Positions 6,797-15,528 are shown, counted from the stretch's first letter. The stretch is DNA of 39,068 nt from DASYZQ01 sp035946175 (GCA_035946175.1 DASYZQ010000007.1:1-39068); one strand, 5' to 3'. Numbers and translations: made by a program. Notes: generated from the letters alone by a model not told the origin.

Positions 6797-7972
6797 CTAG
6801 GTATGAATGTAAAAGTGAGGGGCCTCTTTGGCCCTAAGTGGGGCGATGTACATATCTATACTATTGAACGCTATGTATATATGAGAGGCCTGAATCTCAT
6901 CACCATTTACCGCAGTTACCTTCTCGATTTCCAGACCACTTCCAGTGTTGATAATGCCAGATATTTGTCCAGGCCTCAAGCCATACAGTGCATTTACTAC
7001 CTGGGGAGAAACGTTCTGATTCTGCTTGTTTATAGAAAAACCATAGGCTCCACCATTACCACTTGTTGAAGCGTCGTCCGAATACTGTTTGGCGAGTGAC
7101 GCAAAATCGCCACCACTCTTGAGTTGACTGAGTACATTTTGTGCTCGCTTATGTGCTACGGGGTCTAATTTTGATACTACATTTTGGGCGAGCATTTGTT
7201 GCTGAAGTTCACGCCTGAAATCATTAATAGACCACCCCCAGAATTCCTTCAAGACATCAGCAAAAACTCGATTACTGCTACCTAATCGATTCTGCTGCTG
7301 CAATAGAGTAATTTCATTGTTCAGTTGGTTGTCTGTAACCACAACGTCGTTCTGCCGAGCAAGTTGTTTGACATACGCAGCCTCAATCACCTCATTCAGC
7401 GCCTGCTGTCGGAATTGAGCTAACTGCTGTTTACCTGAGAGGCTGCTAAAGTCAACGTTCTGCTGTGTTTGATAATAATGGATATAATGGCGGACTTCAA
7501 AAAGATAGCTTTCGTAGGAAATAAAGTGAGTTCCTGCCTTTGCTATAGGAAATGGAACTACTTGAGTGACATCATATACAAAGCTCGAGGTAGATTGAAA
7601 TTTATATAATGCTAACAAACAATAGCCAAAAAATGTCACTACGGCCCCGGCGAATAGACCAACCGATATTAAGACAATGCGATTTGTCGAGTGCCGCAAT
7701 GGATAAATATACTTCCGCGCGCTGCCAATCACTGCCTCGCGATGTTCGGCTACTGTTTCATTGGTAATGCGAGGAATCGTCTGGATGGCCTGTTCAAGAG
7801 CCTCCTCAGGAGCTCGGCGCCCTAATCGGGGCGTCGCTAATACGACCCGCTTGGATATGCTGACGGCATATTGAGCGTGTTTATTAATAATTTTCGGAGT
7901 GCGCTTATGAATAAGGGCCATATGACTCTTATTCACTATTGCACCGCCAAATCTACGCTTCGACCGCTTCAT
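6797..7972 (-). CDS. Membrane-anchored parvulin-type foldase (SurA/PrsA-like)
   Basis: A basic cytoplasmic N-terminus of about 95 residues leads to one membrane helix (VLISVGLFAGAVVTFFGYC). Next comes a helical chaperone region (QQALNEVIEAAYVKQLA, typical SurA N-domain) and a PpiC domain with FASLAKQYSDDAST and GGAYGFS, which act as prolyl isomerase and chaperone for exported proteins. The cytoplasmic extension is unusually long for the family. A TTG at 7984 is also possible; the ATG at 7972 is preferred. Either start overlaps the end of the PH-domain gene, so the two genes are coupled. It could help fold the exported pilus or transpeptidase proteins (inference). Confidence 0.82.
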   Translation of the reverse strand: MKRSKRRFGGAIVNKSHMALIHKRTPKIINKHAQYAVSISKRVVLATPRLGRRAPEEALEQAIQTIPRITNETVAEHREAVIGSARKYIYPLRHSTNRIVLISVGLFAGAVVTFFGYCLLALYKFQSTSSFVYDVTQVVPFPIAKAGTHFISYESYLFEVRHYIHYYQTQQNVDFSSLSGKQQLAQFRQQALNEVIEAAYVKQLARQNDVVVTDNQLNNEITLLQQQNRLGSSNRVFADVLKEFWGWSINDFRRELQQQMLAQNVVSKLDPVAHKRAQNVLSQLKSGGDFASLAKQYSDDASTSGNGGAYGFSINKQNQNVSPQVVNALYGLRPGQISGIINTGSGLEIEKVTAVNGDEIQASHIYIAFNSIDMYIAPLRAKEAPHFYIHT

Positions 7973-8504
7973 CTTTAGTCTCAACTATTTCCTGTGCTCT
8001 TCCCTCGCCCGGTGATGCAGCTATACCCTTATCACGGAGGACCTCAAGCAACTTTTTTTGAATTGCTGCAGGGTGATGTATCTCGTGAATTACTAAGTCG
8101 CCCACGAATGTCTGCATCATAATTGTACCAAATCCAAGTAGTGTTGCCTGTAACCCAGATATTTCATAGTTTATCATCTGGATTTGGCCAAGCCCCATAT
8201 CGACAACACTGCGATGAAAAAGCCCTCGCTGTGTTATCTGTATAAGGCGCTGATCAGTTACGATAAATACACTAAAGTACCAGCCAATCCACGATGGTAG
8301 CATCAATAGCGTTCCAACCACTACGCCAATACCTAAGCCAATAAAGTAGACTGAATACTCAGGCTTAAAGATTGAGGGAACTGTCCCCAGCAGAACCGCA
8401 AGCATAGACAATATAAGACCACGACGCATGACAATCGGATGCTTGCGAAAAACAAACAGTACCTCCTCATCATCGAATTGATCTGCGAAATACTTTTCAG
8501 ACAT
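7953..8504 (-). CDS. Bacterial PH-domain membrane protein (YdbS-like)
   Basis: Two membrane helices (about 31-48 and 52-78) precede a bPH2 domain: WYFSVFIVTDQRLIQITQRG, then SVVDMGLGQIQMINYE and LGFGTIMMQTF. This is the YdbS/YdbT-type layout. Bacterial PH domains of this type lie on the cytoplasmic membrane face; the function is mostly unknown. The final 30 residues are acidic and rich in Glu and Ala. A promoter with ATG at +1 precedes it, and the foldase gene starts inside its 3' end. Confidence 0.8.
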   Translation of the reverse strand: MSEKYFADQFDDEEVLFVFRKHPIVMRRGLILSMLAVLLGTVPSIFKPEYSVYFIGLGIGVVVGTLLMLPSWIGWYFSVFIVTDQRLIQITQRGLFHRSVVDMGLGQIQMINYEISGLQATLLGFGTIMMQTFVGDLVIHEIHHPAAIQKKLLEVLRDKGIAASPGEGRAQEIVETKDEAVEA

Positions 8505-8510
8505 ATCTGT

Positions 8511-8539
8511 ATTTTAACGCCTCACTTCCAGCCCACCAA
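8511..8539 (-). promoter_or_regulatory. Promoter with leaderless start at 8504
   Basis: TTGGTG (8534-8539), a 17-bp spacer and TAAAAT (8511-8516), then ACAGAT and the ATG. No Shine-Dalgarno. Confidence 0.65.
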
Positions 8540-8579
8540 GGCAGCAATCTAAATACAGCCCGCAAACAGTGTCTTCTTT

Positions 8580-8655
8580 TGGTGGCCCGGGAGGGATTCG
8601 AACCCCCAACACCCACCTTAGGACGGTGATGTTCTATCCATTGAACTACCGGACC
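8580..8655 (-). tRNA. tRNA-Arg (anticodon CCT)
   Basis: Acceptor GGTCCGG/CCGGGCC (with a wobble), D-arm GTTCAATGGATAGAAC, anticodon loop GTCCTAA (CCT, reads AGG), T-arm GGGGGTTCGAATCCCTC, discriminator A and encoded CCA at 8580-8582. A possible -10, TACAAT, lies just upstream of the 5' end. Confidence 0.95.
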
Positions 8656-8709
8656 GACGCTTTGATTGTAACGGTGTTGCCGTAAAATCACCAGCGTATG
8701 GGCAATATT

Positions 8710-9336
8710 CTAATAGTATTTGACGTAGGTGACTGCGTCAGCAGTCAACTGGTAATCATAGATCTTTTCTTTGCCAAACCAAAGTTCTATTTCATTAGCA
8801 GCCTCTTTGGCATTTTCACTTGCATGGAAGAGATTATGAATAGAGCGTTTTTCGGCATTAGCAATCGCTGGGCTATCGACAGAATAATCACCACGAATCG
8901 TCCCCACTGCCGCTTTAAAAGGCAACGTATGACCAGCCAGCTTACGAACCATTTCGATCGCCTGGATGCCCTCGACTACCATACAGACGACTGGTCCTGA
9001 AGTCATGTAGCCAATCAGGCTTTCGGTGACCTCCTGGCCAAGGACTGACTTATCATCGCTACCCAAGATTTCTTTAGCACTCACTTCGAGGCCTTCAAAT
9101 CCTGAAACGCTCTTCTCCCCTAAACGCCGCACCCACGCCTCGTCACTCATCGGATAATGGTGACGCACCATTTGTTCATCTGGCTGTATCATTTTAAGCG
9201 CTACCACCTTAAGGCCTGACTTTTCAATACGTCGAACAATCTCACCTATAAGCCCCCTCATGACTCCATCGGGCTTGATCATACAAAACGTCCGCTGGAA
9301 CTTGACTGACTGTAAAATAGGATGTAACTGACTCAT
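8710..9336 (-). CDS. ndk: Nucleoside-diphosphate kinase, extended form
   Basis: Moves the gamma phosphate between nucleoside triphosphates and diphosphates through a phospho-His. TFCMIKPDGVMRGLIGEI (16-33), the Arg/Thr region near GHTLPFKAAVGTIRGDY (135-151) and the active-site His171 in NLFHASEN are all present. At 208 aa it is far longer than the usual 140. The extra length is an insertion at about 65-105 plus a C-terminal tail of about 25 residues after the ELWF motif. AAGGAG precedes the ATG by 11 nt, and two TATAAT boxes lie upstream. Confidence 0.92.
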   Translation of the reverse strand: MSQLHPILQSVKFQRTFCMIKPDGVMRGLIGEIVRRIEKSGLKVVALKMIQPDEQMVRHHYPMSDEAWVRRLGEKSVSGFEGLEVSAKEILGSDDKSVLGQEVTESLIGYMTSGPVVCMVVEGIQAIEMVRKLAGHTLPFKAAVGTIRGDYSVDSPAIANAEKRSIHNLFHASENAKEAANEIELWFGKEKIYDYQLTADAVTYVKYY

Positions 9337-9390
9337 ATTCTTAACTACTCCTTAATCAAATAATTTTAATTACTTAATGTGCTGCAGACC

Positions 9391-9456
9391 ATTATAATTG
9401 AAACCCGCATTACGGATGCAGCGATTCCATTATAACAGGTATGGCAAAGCTGTCAG
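9391..9456 (-). promoter_or_regulatory. Tandem ndk promoters
   Basis: A TATAAT at 9429-9434 has the TGT extension (to 9437) and CTGACA at 9451-9456 (16-bp spacer). A second TATAAT at 9391-9396 lies closer to the gene. Both boxes sit in a 9-bp direct repeat (CCATTATAA at 9389 and 9427). The resulting leaders carry the AAGGAG ribosome site. Confidence 0.5.
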
Positions 9457-9542
9457 GTCGACTTATCACTAGCACTGCCAACTATAGATGCTTAACCAAG
9501 ATCACATCTCAAATATAGCCGATGCTCCTACATGTGGAAATG

Positions 9543-9560
9543 AAGCGGAACACTCCGCTT
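9543..9560. other. Small hairpin in the ndk / 9637 intergenic gap
   Basis: AAGCGGA and TCCGCTT (7 bp) with a 4-nt loop. No T-run follows on either strand. The rest of 9337-9636 holds the ndk promoters and no gene I can support. Confidence 0.35.
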
Positions 9561-9636
9561 GCTAGGGTGATTGGTAGTCTTTATGTTTACTCGTAGTACA
9601 ATAAATACAGATAGAATAAAGCCGAAAGAGACGTCA

Positions 9637-10050
9637 ATGCCGGAATCATTACAACAAGATCCCGAACAACAGTTTAGCCCGGAGCATCAGTACATTGAAG
9701 GTCCCTGGAAAAGAATATCTGGCGACACACCTCTTAGCGATTGGGAATTAAAGGCACTCGGTCCAACGTTTGACTTGGCGTATGGATCTGGTAATTGGGA
9801 TGCTCATTCGATTGCAGCAGATGAACGACAGCGTGGCGGGTATGCGATAACCGTCTCTCCTGACGCACATAATGTCTATGCACTTACCGCACGTCGTATG
9901 GATGAACAAGGACCTGGCGACAATACTCATATACAGCTACAGCAAGGGTTACGCAACCTAGCCAAAGCAGAGGGTCATTTACAGCCTGACGAGTTGTCGC
10001 CTCCCCGAAACGACACAGATGGCTTGCCTCCAAGTCCTCAAAGAAACTAG
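9637..10050 (+). CDS. Hypothetical soluble protein, 137 aa
   Basis: Not recognised. Acidic and Pro/Gln-rich ends flank a more ordered core (SDWELKALGPTFDLAYGSGN, then GGYAITVSPDAHNVYALTARR), suggesting a small alpha/beta domain with disordered tails. No signal peptide or membrane helix. The ATG at 9637 is chosen because GAAAGAGA lies just upstream. In-frame TTG (9571) and ATG (9583) codons further upstream have no ribosome site. It may be cotranscribed with the next orphan, 41 nt away. Confidence 0.55.
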   Translation: MPESLQQDPEQQFSPEHQYIEGPWKRISGDTPLSDWELKALGPTFDLAYGSGNWDAHSIAADERQRGGYAITVSPDAHNVYALTARRMDEQGPGDNTHIQLQQGLRNLAKAEGHLQPDELSPPRNDTDGLPPSPQRN

Positions 10051-10091
10051 CACTAGTAATTGGCGTAGAGTAAATATTGGCGGCCTTATGG

Positions 10092-10538
10092 ATGGATGTT
10101 AGTTCTCCGAGTATATCGAAAAGACAGCCTGGGGTTTCTGTTCTATCAGTAAAGTGCTGCCCAGAAGTGTCAGCAGGGCTTTACGGGCACGAAATCCGTA
10201 GTGTGTTCCCAGGAATGATGAATATTAATACCGACAACGATATTCTCTGGGCATACCACGCGAAGCTAGAAGAATTGTTGGGTGTACCGTTTACTTTTGT
10301 CACCCCTACAGCTCATGGAAGAAAGGAAGCTTCGAGAATTACAGCAAGCAAGCTCGACATCATGTTTATAAAGGCTCTGACATCTCAATATAGTGACCAA
10401 TATCTACAGATGGCTGAAGCAAAGCTTAACGGGCGGCGGTACATGACAGTACTCGGATACCAAAAAACTGTCCCGCTTCAAAACCGAAAAGCTAGATGGC
10501 TAGTGTCCCGCTTAGGGGCTACGCGTACGGCTACTTGA
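10092..10538 (+). CDS. Hypothetical protein, 148 aa
   Basis: Not recognised. The C-terminal part (YSDQYLQMAEAKLNGRRYMT, LQNRKARWLVSRLG) is basic and helical; the middle has VPFTFVTPTAHGRKEASR. It is probably soluble. The ATG at 10092 is the first ATG in frame; a TTG at 10077 is possible. No clear Shine-Dalgarno is visible, so the start is uncertain. It ends 26 nt before the Xer recombinase. Confidence 0.45.
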   Translation: MDVSSPSISKRQPGVSVLSVKCCPEVSAGLYGHEIRSVFPGMMNINTDNDILWAYHAKLEELLGVPFTFVTPTAHGRKEASRITASKLDIMFIKALTSQYSDQYLQMAEAKLNGRRYMTVLGYQKTVPLQNRKARWLVSRLGATRTAT

Positions 10539-10552
10539 ACTAGTAAGTGTTA

Positions 10553-10558
10553 TACAAT
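10553..10558 (+). promoter_or_regulatory. -10 box, likely leaderless xer start
   Basis: TACAAT ends 6 nt before the ATG at 10565. A shifted reading, TGT plus TATACA (10548-10556), gives an extended -10. No good -35 at the right distance. Confidence 0.45.
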
Positions 10559-10564
10559 AAAGAT

Positions 10565-11491
10565 ATGCTATTTTCCAAAGGTAAAACAGATTTTCTGGAA
10601 TATCTAGAAGTAGAACAAAATCGCTCGCAGCGCACTATTGCGAACTACGATCATTATTTAACCCGATTACTGGATTTTGCCGGCAATGACTTGGCTATAG
10701 AGGATATCACCCCCGAACTAGTACGAAAATGGCGTTTGTGGCTGAATCGGCTTGGTACGAATGTCTCTGATGAGCTTCAGAAGGTTACCCAGAATTATCA
10801 TCTCATCGCCCTGAGAGGGTTCCTGAGATTCTGCGCAAAGCGAGATATACCCGCGCTGGCACCGGATAAAATCGAGCTTGGCCGCACCCAGCGCAAACAG
10901 ATATCTTTTCCGACACGCGAGGAGCTCGATCGTATGCTTCTGCAGCCCAACACTGATACCCTCGCAGGGCTACGTGATCGGGCAATCCTGGAGTTACTAT
11001 TCAGTAGTGGGTTGCGTGTCTCTGAGCTCGTTGGCTTGGACCGAGATCATATAAACTTGAAACGCCGTGAATTTACCGTACGCGGTAAAGGCCAGAAGGA
11101 TCGACCGATCTTCATAAGCCCTGAGGCATCGGAATGGTTAGAACGCTATCTCGATCATCGACAGGACAATACTCGACCTTTATTCGTCCGCTATAGCGGT
11201 GCTAAGGTGGTTGACCTCAGCGGTAATTTCCATCGCTTGACCGCCAGAAGTGTTCAAAGGCTGGTGAGCCGCTATGCGCTACTGGCTGGAATCACCAAAC
11301 ATATTAGCCCTCACTCGCTCCGACACCTCTTTGCAACCGATCTACTTATGAATGGTGCCGATCTGCGCAGCGTACAGGCACTACTCGGCCATAGTAATAT
11401 CGCGACTACGCAAATCTATACCCATGTCACTGACCCGCAATTGAAACGAATCCATGAGCAGTTTCATGACCATACAGATCAAAAAAGTTAG
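10565..11491 (+). CDS. xerD: Xer-type tyrosine recombinase
   Basis: An N-terminal SAM-like domain (FLEYLEVEQNRSQRTIANYDHYL) precedes the catalytic domain. All catalytic residues are visible: Arg151 (GLRVSEL), Lys175 (GKGQKD), His250 and Arg253 (HSLRH), His276 (LGHSN) and Tyr285 (IYTHV). The 308-aa length is typical of XerC/XerD. It probably resolves chromosome dimers at a dif site, acting as the cell's single Xer enzyme; whether it is XerC- or XerD-like cannot be settled here. The start at 10565 is preferred over 10547 because a -10 box ends 6 nt upstream. It converges with the last pilus gene. Confidence 0.88.
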   Translation: MLFSKGKTDFLEYLEVEQNRSQRTIANYDHYLTRLLDFAGNDLAIEDITPELVRKWRLWLNRLGTNVSDELQKVTQNYHLIALRGFLRFCAKRDIPALAPDKIELGRTQRKQISFPTREELDRMLLQPNTDTLAGLRDRAILELLFSSGLRVSELVGLDRDHINLKRREFTVRGKGQKDRPIFISPEASEWLERYLDHRQDNTRPLFVRYSGAKVVDLSGNFHRLTARSVQRLVSRYALLAGITKHISPHSLRHLFATDLLMNGADLRSVQALLGHSNIATTQIYTHVTDPQLKRIHEQFHDHTDQKS

Positions 11492-11521
11492 TAGAAGGTC
11501 ATTTCAGCACGGAAGGCACAA

Positions 11522-12646
11522 TTACGGAGAGCATCCCTCAGGGCCTACCCCATAATAACCGTTCAGCACGGCAAACTGTTTACATATGGGGTTAGTACTT
11601 TCCAGGGCAAAATCCGGCAAGCCGTTCTGGGTAGTAAGTGGGGCATAGACGGCAATACGCCGTAGCACGTTCTGGGCTTTACCGGTTGCGTCAACAACTA
11701 CTTCAGCCCCATAGAGTTTCAGATTGCTACCGCCACTATCTTGTGCCGTAATCTGCAGATTATGAGCATCAATTTCCTGAGAGCTAATGCGCATATAGTA
11801 TTTGTTGCCCTGGCTGCTTAAGCCGGTGATAGTGATTTTGCAGGTCGGTGTAGGCGGACTACCCTGGGGCACATTACAATTCAAGCCAAAAGCATCATTT
11901 GTATTACCGCTACTCGCCGGCTGAAAAGCGAGTGACGAGGCGGTCGCCGTCGTGTCAGGCACAACGAAAAACGTCATGGTATTTTCTTCGAGTTGAGTAG
12001 CATTTTGCGAGAGAGTAGTCGGGACAAGATCAACACGCAACACTCCATAATTACACTGCCAGTTAGAACTAAACTGCTTGTCGAGTGAAGGATTCGCGTT
12101 AGGGCAAGTCGTGTTAGAACTAGGTGGTTCTCCTCCCCATTGCAGAGTCAATTGGCTGATAGCACCACTCGCGGCGTTAATCGGTACTACAATCGAATGC
12201 AAGCCTACATCACCATACCGGATAATTGGTGGCTCTGCGTTGACAGTCAGACAGCTATAAGACGCACCATCAGCAAGGGTGAATGGTGGCAACTTCCCAT
12301 CCCATACATCTGGAGATGGCTGGCCCGGGAGTGGCTGATTACCGCTCTGCAGCATGCAGTTTGGCTCGGTAAAGTCTGCAAGTGGCACTGATGATATATT
12401 GGTCTGTATGACTTGGAGCGCATCATTTATGCCGCTCTCGGCTGCATATAAAGCTGCGACGCTTAACTGCTGATCGAGTTGCGTTGTCTGATTTCGGCGA
12501 GCAGTTTGAGCAAACCCGAGCACGATCAGACTAATTACAACCATTAGGACCATCGTCACGAGCAACGACACAATTCCACGCTCTGCATTGTCTGGATTTG
12601 GGTTATGCTGCTCTATATCGCTCATGGCTATATGTTTCATTGTCAT
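11522..12646 (-). CDS. PilX-like (GspK-type) minor pilin
   Basis: After ERG, a hydrophobic helix (IVSLLVTMVLMVVISLIVLGFA) continues into AALYAAESGINDAL, the AAE motif of PilX/GspK-type proteins. The prepilin cleavage site would be G|IVSLL. Position 5 is Leu instead of Glu, the hallmark of GspK-like subunits that cap the pilus tip. The 374 aa make it the largest of the four minor pilins, again as in GspK. Its start overlaps the PilW-like gene by 4 nt (ATGA). It is the last gene of the pilus cluster. Confidence 0.75.
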   Translation of the reverse strand: MTMKHIAMSDIEQHNPNPDNAERGIVSLLVTMVLMVVISLIVLGFAQTARRNQTTQLDQQLSVAALYAAESGINDALQVIQTNISSVPLADFTEPNCMLQSGNQPLPGQPSPDVWDGKLPPFTLADGASYSCLTVNAEPPIIRYGDVGLHSIVVPINAASGAISQLTLQWGGEPPSSNTTCPNANPSLDKQFSSNWQCNYGVLRVDLVPTTLSQNATQLEENTMTFFVVPDTTATASSLAFQPASSGNTNDAFGLNCNVPQGSPPTPTCKITITGLSSQGNKYYMRISSQEIDAHNLQITAQDSGGSNLKLYGAEVVVDATGKAQNVLRRIAVYAPLTTQNGLPDFALESTNPICKQFAVLNGYYGVGPEGCSP

Positions 12647-13341
12647 TGTACACGTTGGACAACAATTGTACTAAGCTTTGTCACAGAGCAGAATTGATCA
12701 CCAGCGCTACCCCTACAGACTACGTCAGGTGCTGTCGGATGATTCGGGCCCTGGCTCTGCGATATCAATAGATCATCATTGCCATAAGTGACCTGTAGTG
12801 TTATTTCATAAGCGGCCGGAATGCCATTTTGGCCAGTTCCATTTACAGAGCTAATAATAAGATTACTCAATCGCATCTGTGGGCTCAACAGTTCCCGTCC
12901 GGATATTGCGCCACCAGAATGCAGTGGCTGTGGTGGCGTCGCGGGACAATTTCCAGACAATGGATTCTCAACGAGGCTGTGGTATTTTTGGTTGGCGCCA
13001 AGAGGAGTAGTGTTTGTACCAACCAGTTGTTCGCCGAGTAAGTAACTAAACTGTATATTGCCAACACAAAAAGCGGCATCTGTATCTGGGCCAATATTCA
13101 ACGTCGGCATGACCGGGCCCCCGAATTGAATTGCTTGGGCAATAGTACTTATAACGTTGGTGGCCACAGTTTGCGTATTAGCACCCGTCACACCTTTATA
13201 GTAAGTACCGGTTATTTGGAGCACCCCTTCAGTGACCAGCAATAGAACCATAGAAAAAACAACCGTGGCAATTAATAGTTCCACAATGGTGAAACCACCA
13301 GCGGAGGGCTCTACGGAATTACAATTTTGTCGATCTGTCAC
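12643..13341 (-). CDS. PilW-like (GspJ-type) minor pilin
   Basis: A prepilin signal AGG|FTIVELLIATVVFSMVLLLV with Glu5 follows a 16-residue leader. The globular part of about 200 residues contains four or more Cys. Its position between the PilV-like and PilX-like genes fits the H-I-J-K order of tip pseudopilins. It has 4-nt overlaps with both neighbours, so the three are translationally coupled. Confidence 0.78.
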   Translation of the reverse strand: MTDRQNCNSVEPSAGGFTIVELLIATVVFSMVLLLVTEGVLQITGTYYKGVTGANTQTVATNVISTIAQAIQFGGPVMPTLNIGPDTDAAFCVGNIQFSYLLGEQLVGTNTTPLGANQKYHSLVENPLSGNCPATPPQPLHSGGAISGRELLSPQMRLSNLIISSVNGTGQNGIPAAYEITLQVTYGNDDLLISQSQGPNHPTAPDVVCRGSAGDQFCSVTKLSTIVVQRVQ

Positions 13342-13853
13342 GGCTGGTATATCCTATAGCTCAGCTGCACCTGGTCATTAACACTAGCCGCACCCGACCA
13401 GCTTGCCCGAGCTGTAAATCCCCACCCTTTTGGGTGCGATGCGCCTAGAGTATGGCCGGTGATTGTCACGTTGTAGGTAGTCTGATCGACCTGGTTATCT
13501 TCAACTCCGGCACTATTGAGCTGGCAAGGGTTGTTTGGAGCTCCAGGCGTGGCGATAGATACAGATAATGAACCTGCCGTACTCGTGATACAAAATGGGC
13601 CGGAGTTTGAAGTAGACGGAAAGATTGTAGGCAGAGCACTCGATTCGGTCGCGATAACCGACTTCAGACCTTCAATTTGGCCTTGCAGCAGCTGCACAGC
13701 CTGGGCATGTTCTTGAGCATCGCGAGTCGCATGCAGACTGTTATTACTGATCACATAGGCACCACCCAGAATCAGGCTGACAATGCTAACAGCAATGAGT
13801 ACCTCAACAATAGTATCACCGAGCTGATTTCGTGATAGGTGACGTATTAACAT
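13338..13853 (-). CDS. PilV-like (GspI-type) minor pilin
   Basis: The prepilin motif QLG|DTIVEVLIAVSIVSLILG has Glu5 but Asp in place of Phe/Met at position 1. The coiled N-terminal helix continues through AQEHAQAVQLLQGQIEGLKS, typical of PilV/GspI. 171 aa. It overlaps the FimT-like gene by 7 nt and the PilW-like gene by 4 nt. Confidence 0.75.
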   Translation of the reverse strand: MLIRHLSRNQLGDTIVEVLIAVSIVSLILGGAYVISNNSLHATRDAQEHAQAVQLLQGQIEGLKSVIATESSALPTIFPSTSNSGPFCITSTAGSLSVSIATPGAPNNPCQLNSAGVEDNQVDQTTYNVTITGHTLGASHPKGWGFTARASWSGAASVNDQVQLSYRIYQP

Positions 13854-14677
13854 GGACTCGTATCGCTTATCGTTAGATTGACATCCAGTTGATTATTTGT
13901 GCCATTACCATTAGTACCTATGGTTATAATAGCGTACTGATTGGTGGTTCCGCTCCGGAAACAGATGGTGACACCGCCTGATGGGTTCGGCGTCGGCTGA
14001 GAAGCCTGATTCTCCAGATATGCATTAATTTTGCTCTCACCTGCTACTTTCGACTGATGCAACGCACTGTTAACGATCGGGTATAGATCGACTTGGGACG
14101 TACCAGAAGCAATGCCGCTGCTAGAATCGTATGATGGTAGGCTGTATATGAAGCCAACTGCACCAATGTGGACTGGGGAAGAACCATTATTCTCATATAT
14201 CATGCCGGCAGCATGTAAACCATATTCGAGCATACCAGTGCTACTAGATAGTGCTACAACAGTCGGATCTAGCGACGCCAGACCGGCAACCTGCTGACCG
14301 ATCGCATCTTCCTTTATACCAGCTATCGGATATACCAAGAACTGTTCTGGATGGGTATTATGCACAGCAAACTGCATGACCTTACCGAGGAATGCGCATT
14401 TTTCGTTCTTACCCTGTGGGCTACTTACAGGGCTTATTGTGAGTGAGCCGCCCGACACTGTACATGAGAAGTTGTTGAGGCTGGCATATTGGCCAGCAGC
14501 AACTTCGCTGACGCTATCCTGAATTTGTTGTTGAATGGCGCGGGCTGCCTGGTCAAACTCAGTCTGGTCAGTCTTACCGCTTATAAGGGCCACAGCACTC
14601 AAAAATAACAGCCCAGTTACTGCCAGGACGATCATAATCTCAACCACGGTAAAGCCCGAAGCGCGAGCCCGAATCAT
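13847..14677 (-). CDS. FimT/GspH-type minor pilin
   Basis: The prepilin motif is ASG|FTVVEIMIVLAVTGLLFL with Glu5, followed by DQTEFDQAARAIQQQIQD, the GspH/FimT type helix. I place the start at 14677 (ATG ATT CGG), which gives an ordinary 8-residue leader. The upstream ATG at 14737 would give 28 residues. An extended -10 ends 7 nt before 14677. If the long form is used, it overlaps the pilD stop by one base. First gene of the four-gene tip-pilin group. Confidence 0.72.
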   Translation of the reverse strand: MIRARASGFTVVEIMIVLAVTGLLFLSAVALISGKTDQTEFDQAARAIQQQIQDSVSEVAAGQYASLNNFSCTVSGGSLTISPVSSPQGKNEKCAFLGKVMQFAVHNTHPEQFLVYPIAGIKEDAIGQQVAGLASLDPTVVALSSSTGMLEYGLHAAGMIYENNGSSPVHIGAVGFIYSLPSYDSSSGIASGTSQVDLYPIVNSALHQSKVAGESKINAYLENQASQPTPNPSGGVTICFRSGTTNQYAIITIGTNGNGTNNQLDVNLTISDTSPC

Positions 14678-14684
14678 ATAGCTC

Positions 14685-14693
14685 AGTATAGCA
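14685..14693 (-). promoter_or_regulatory. Internal promoter for minor pilins
   Basis: TGC plus TATACT, an extended -10 inside the gene junction, ends 7 nt before the ATG at 14677. It would make a near-leaderless minor-pilin transcript separate from pilD. Confidence 0.45.
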
Positions 14694-14736
14694 TAAGCGC
14701 TAACTCGAAGCCGGATCCAGACAAACCCGTTGATCA

Positions 14737-15528
14737 CTACGTTACACTGGATAGCCCCATATACCAGCTAATAATGTGTGCGCCAAACAGTTGTACAATT
14801 ACTGAGGCCAAGAGAAGAAATGGCCCGAAAGGTACCACGGCTTTTGGCTTCAATCGACCCCTCACCATGAGAGGTAGCATCGCTATTGTGCCTACAAGAG
14901 AAGCAAGAAACAGCAGCAGCAACGCTCGTTCGGCGCCGCCTGATAGCAGACCGAGCATTATCCCCAATTTCACGTCCCCACCACCAATCCACCGGCCTTT
15001 GGATATCTGAAATAGTACATAAAATGTTCCACTGATTATAGTTACACCGGCCGCCCCAGCAAGAATCGTTGTCCAGCCAGCTCCGTACCAAAATACCAGC
15101 ACGAGCAGTTGTAAGGCTGCCAGAGCAATCAAAGGATAGACGATTTTATTAGGAAGTATGTACCAGCGGATATCGTAAGCTGCCAATGCCACAAAACCGA
15201 CGATAAACAAGAGCCACAAAATGAATTGAAAGAGGCCTGCCCCGTTCAGAGGCAGCGGCCACCAAGCATATGAAGCTAGAAATAATAGCGGCATGACAAT
15301 TTCAACCAGTGGGCTGTCGTCAATGTGGTGGTAGCAGTATCGGCATCTGCCCCTCAGTAGCAACCAGCTTACGACAGGAACCAGATCTCGCACAGCGAGC
15401 TGGTGGTGGCAGTATTGGCACTCTGAACGGTCCCACAACCAGTCTTTTCCTTCATGAAAGCGCCAAATAAAGGCATTTACAAAACTACCCCAGACTAGTC
15501 CGAGCAATATGAGCAAAAAAATAATCAT
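14737..15528 (-). CDS. pilD: Prepilin peptidase / N-methylase PilD
   Basis: Removes the leader from prepilins at the membrane and usually methylates the new N-terminus. GSFVNAFIWR and two CxxC pairs (CQYC, CRYC, residues about 37-66) form the N-terminal zinc/methylase domain. AYDIRWYILPNKI and GGGDVKLG carry the two catalytic Asp of the aspartic peptidase. The 263-aa length and multiple membrane helices are normal. It lies between the major pilin and the minor pilins it must process. Confidence 0.92.
   Translation of the reverse strand: MIIFLLILLGLVWGSFVNAFIWRFHEGKDWLWDRSECQYCHHQLAVRDLVPVVSWLLLRGRCRYCYHHIDDSPLVEIVMPLLFLASYAWWPLPLNGAGLFQFILWLLFIVGFVALAAYDIRWYILPNKIVYPLIALAALQLLVLVFWYGAGWTTILAGAAGVTIISGTFYVLFQISKGRWIGGGDVKLGIMLGLLSGGAERALLLLFLASLVGTIAMLPLMVRGRLKPKAVVPFGPFLLLASVIVQLFGAHIISWYMGLSSVT

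Noticed and set aside
9441..9518. 25-codon plus-strand ORF in the ndk gap
   Set aside because: It lies over the ndk promoter region and has no independent support.
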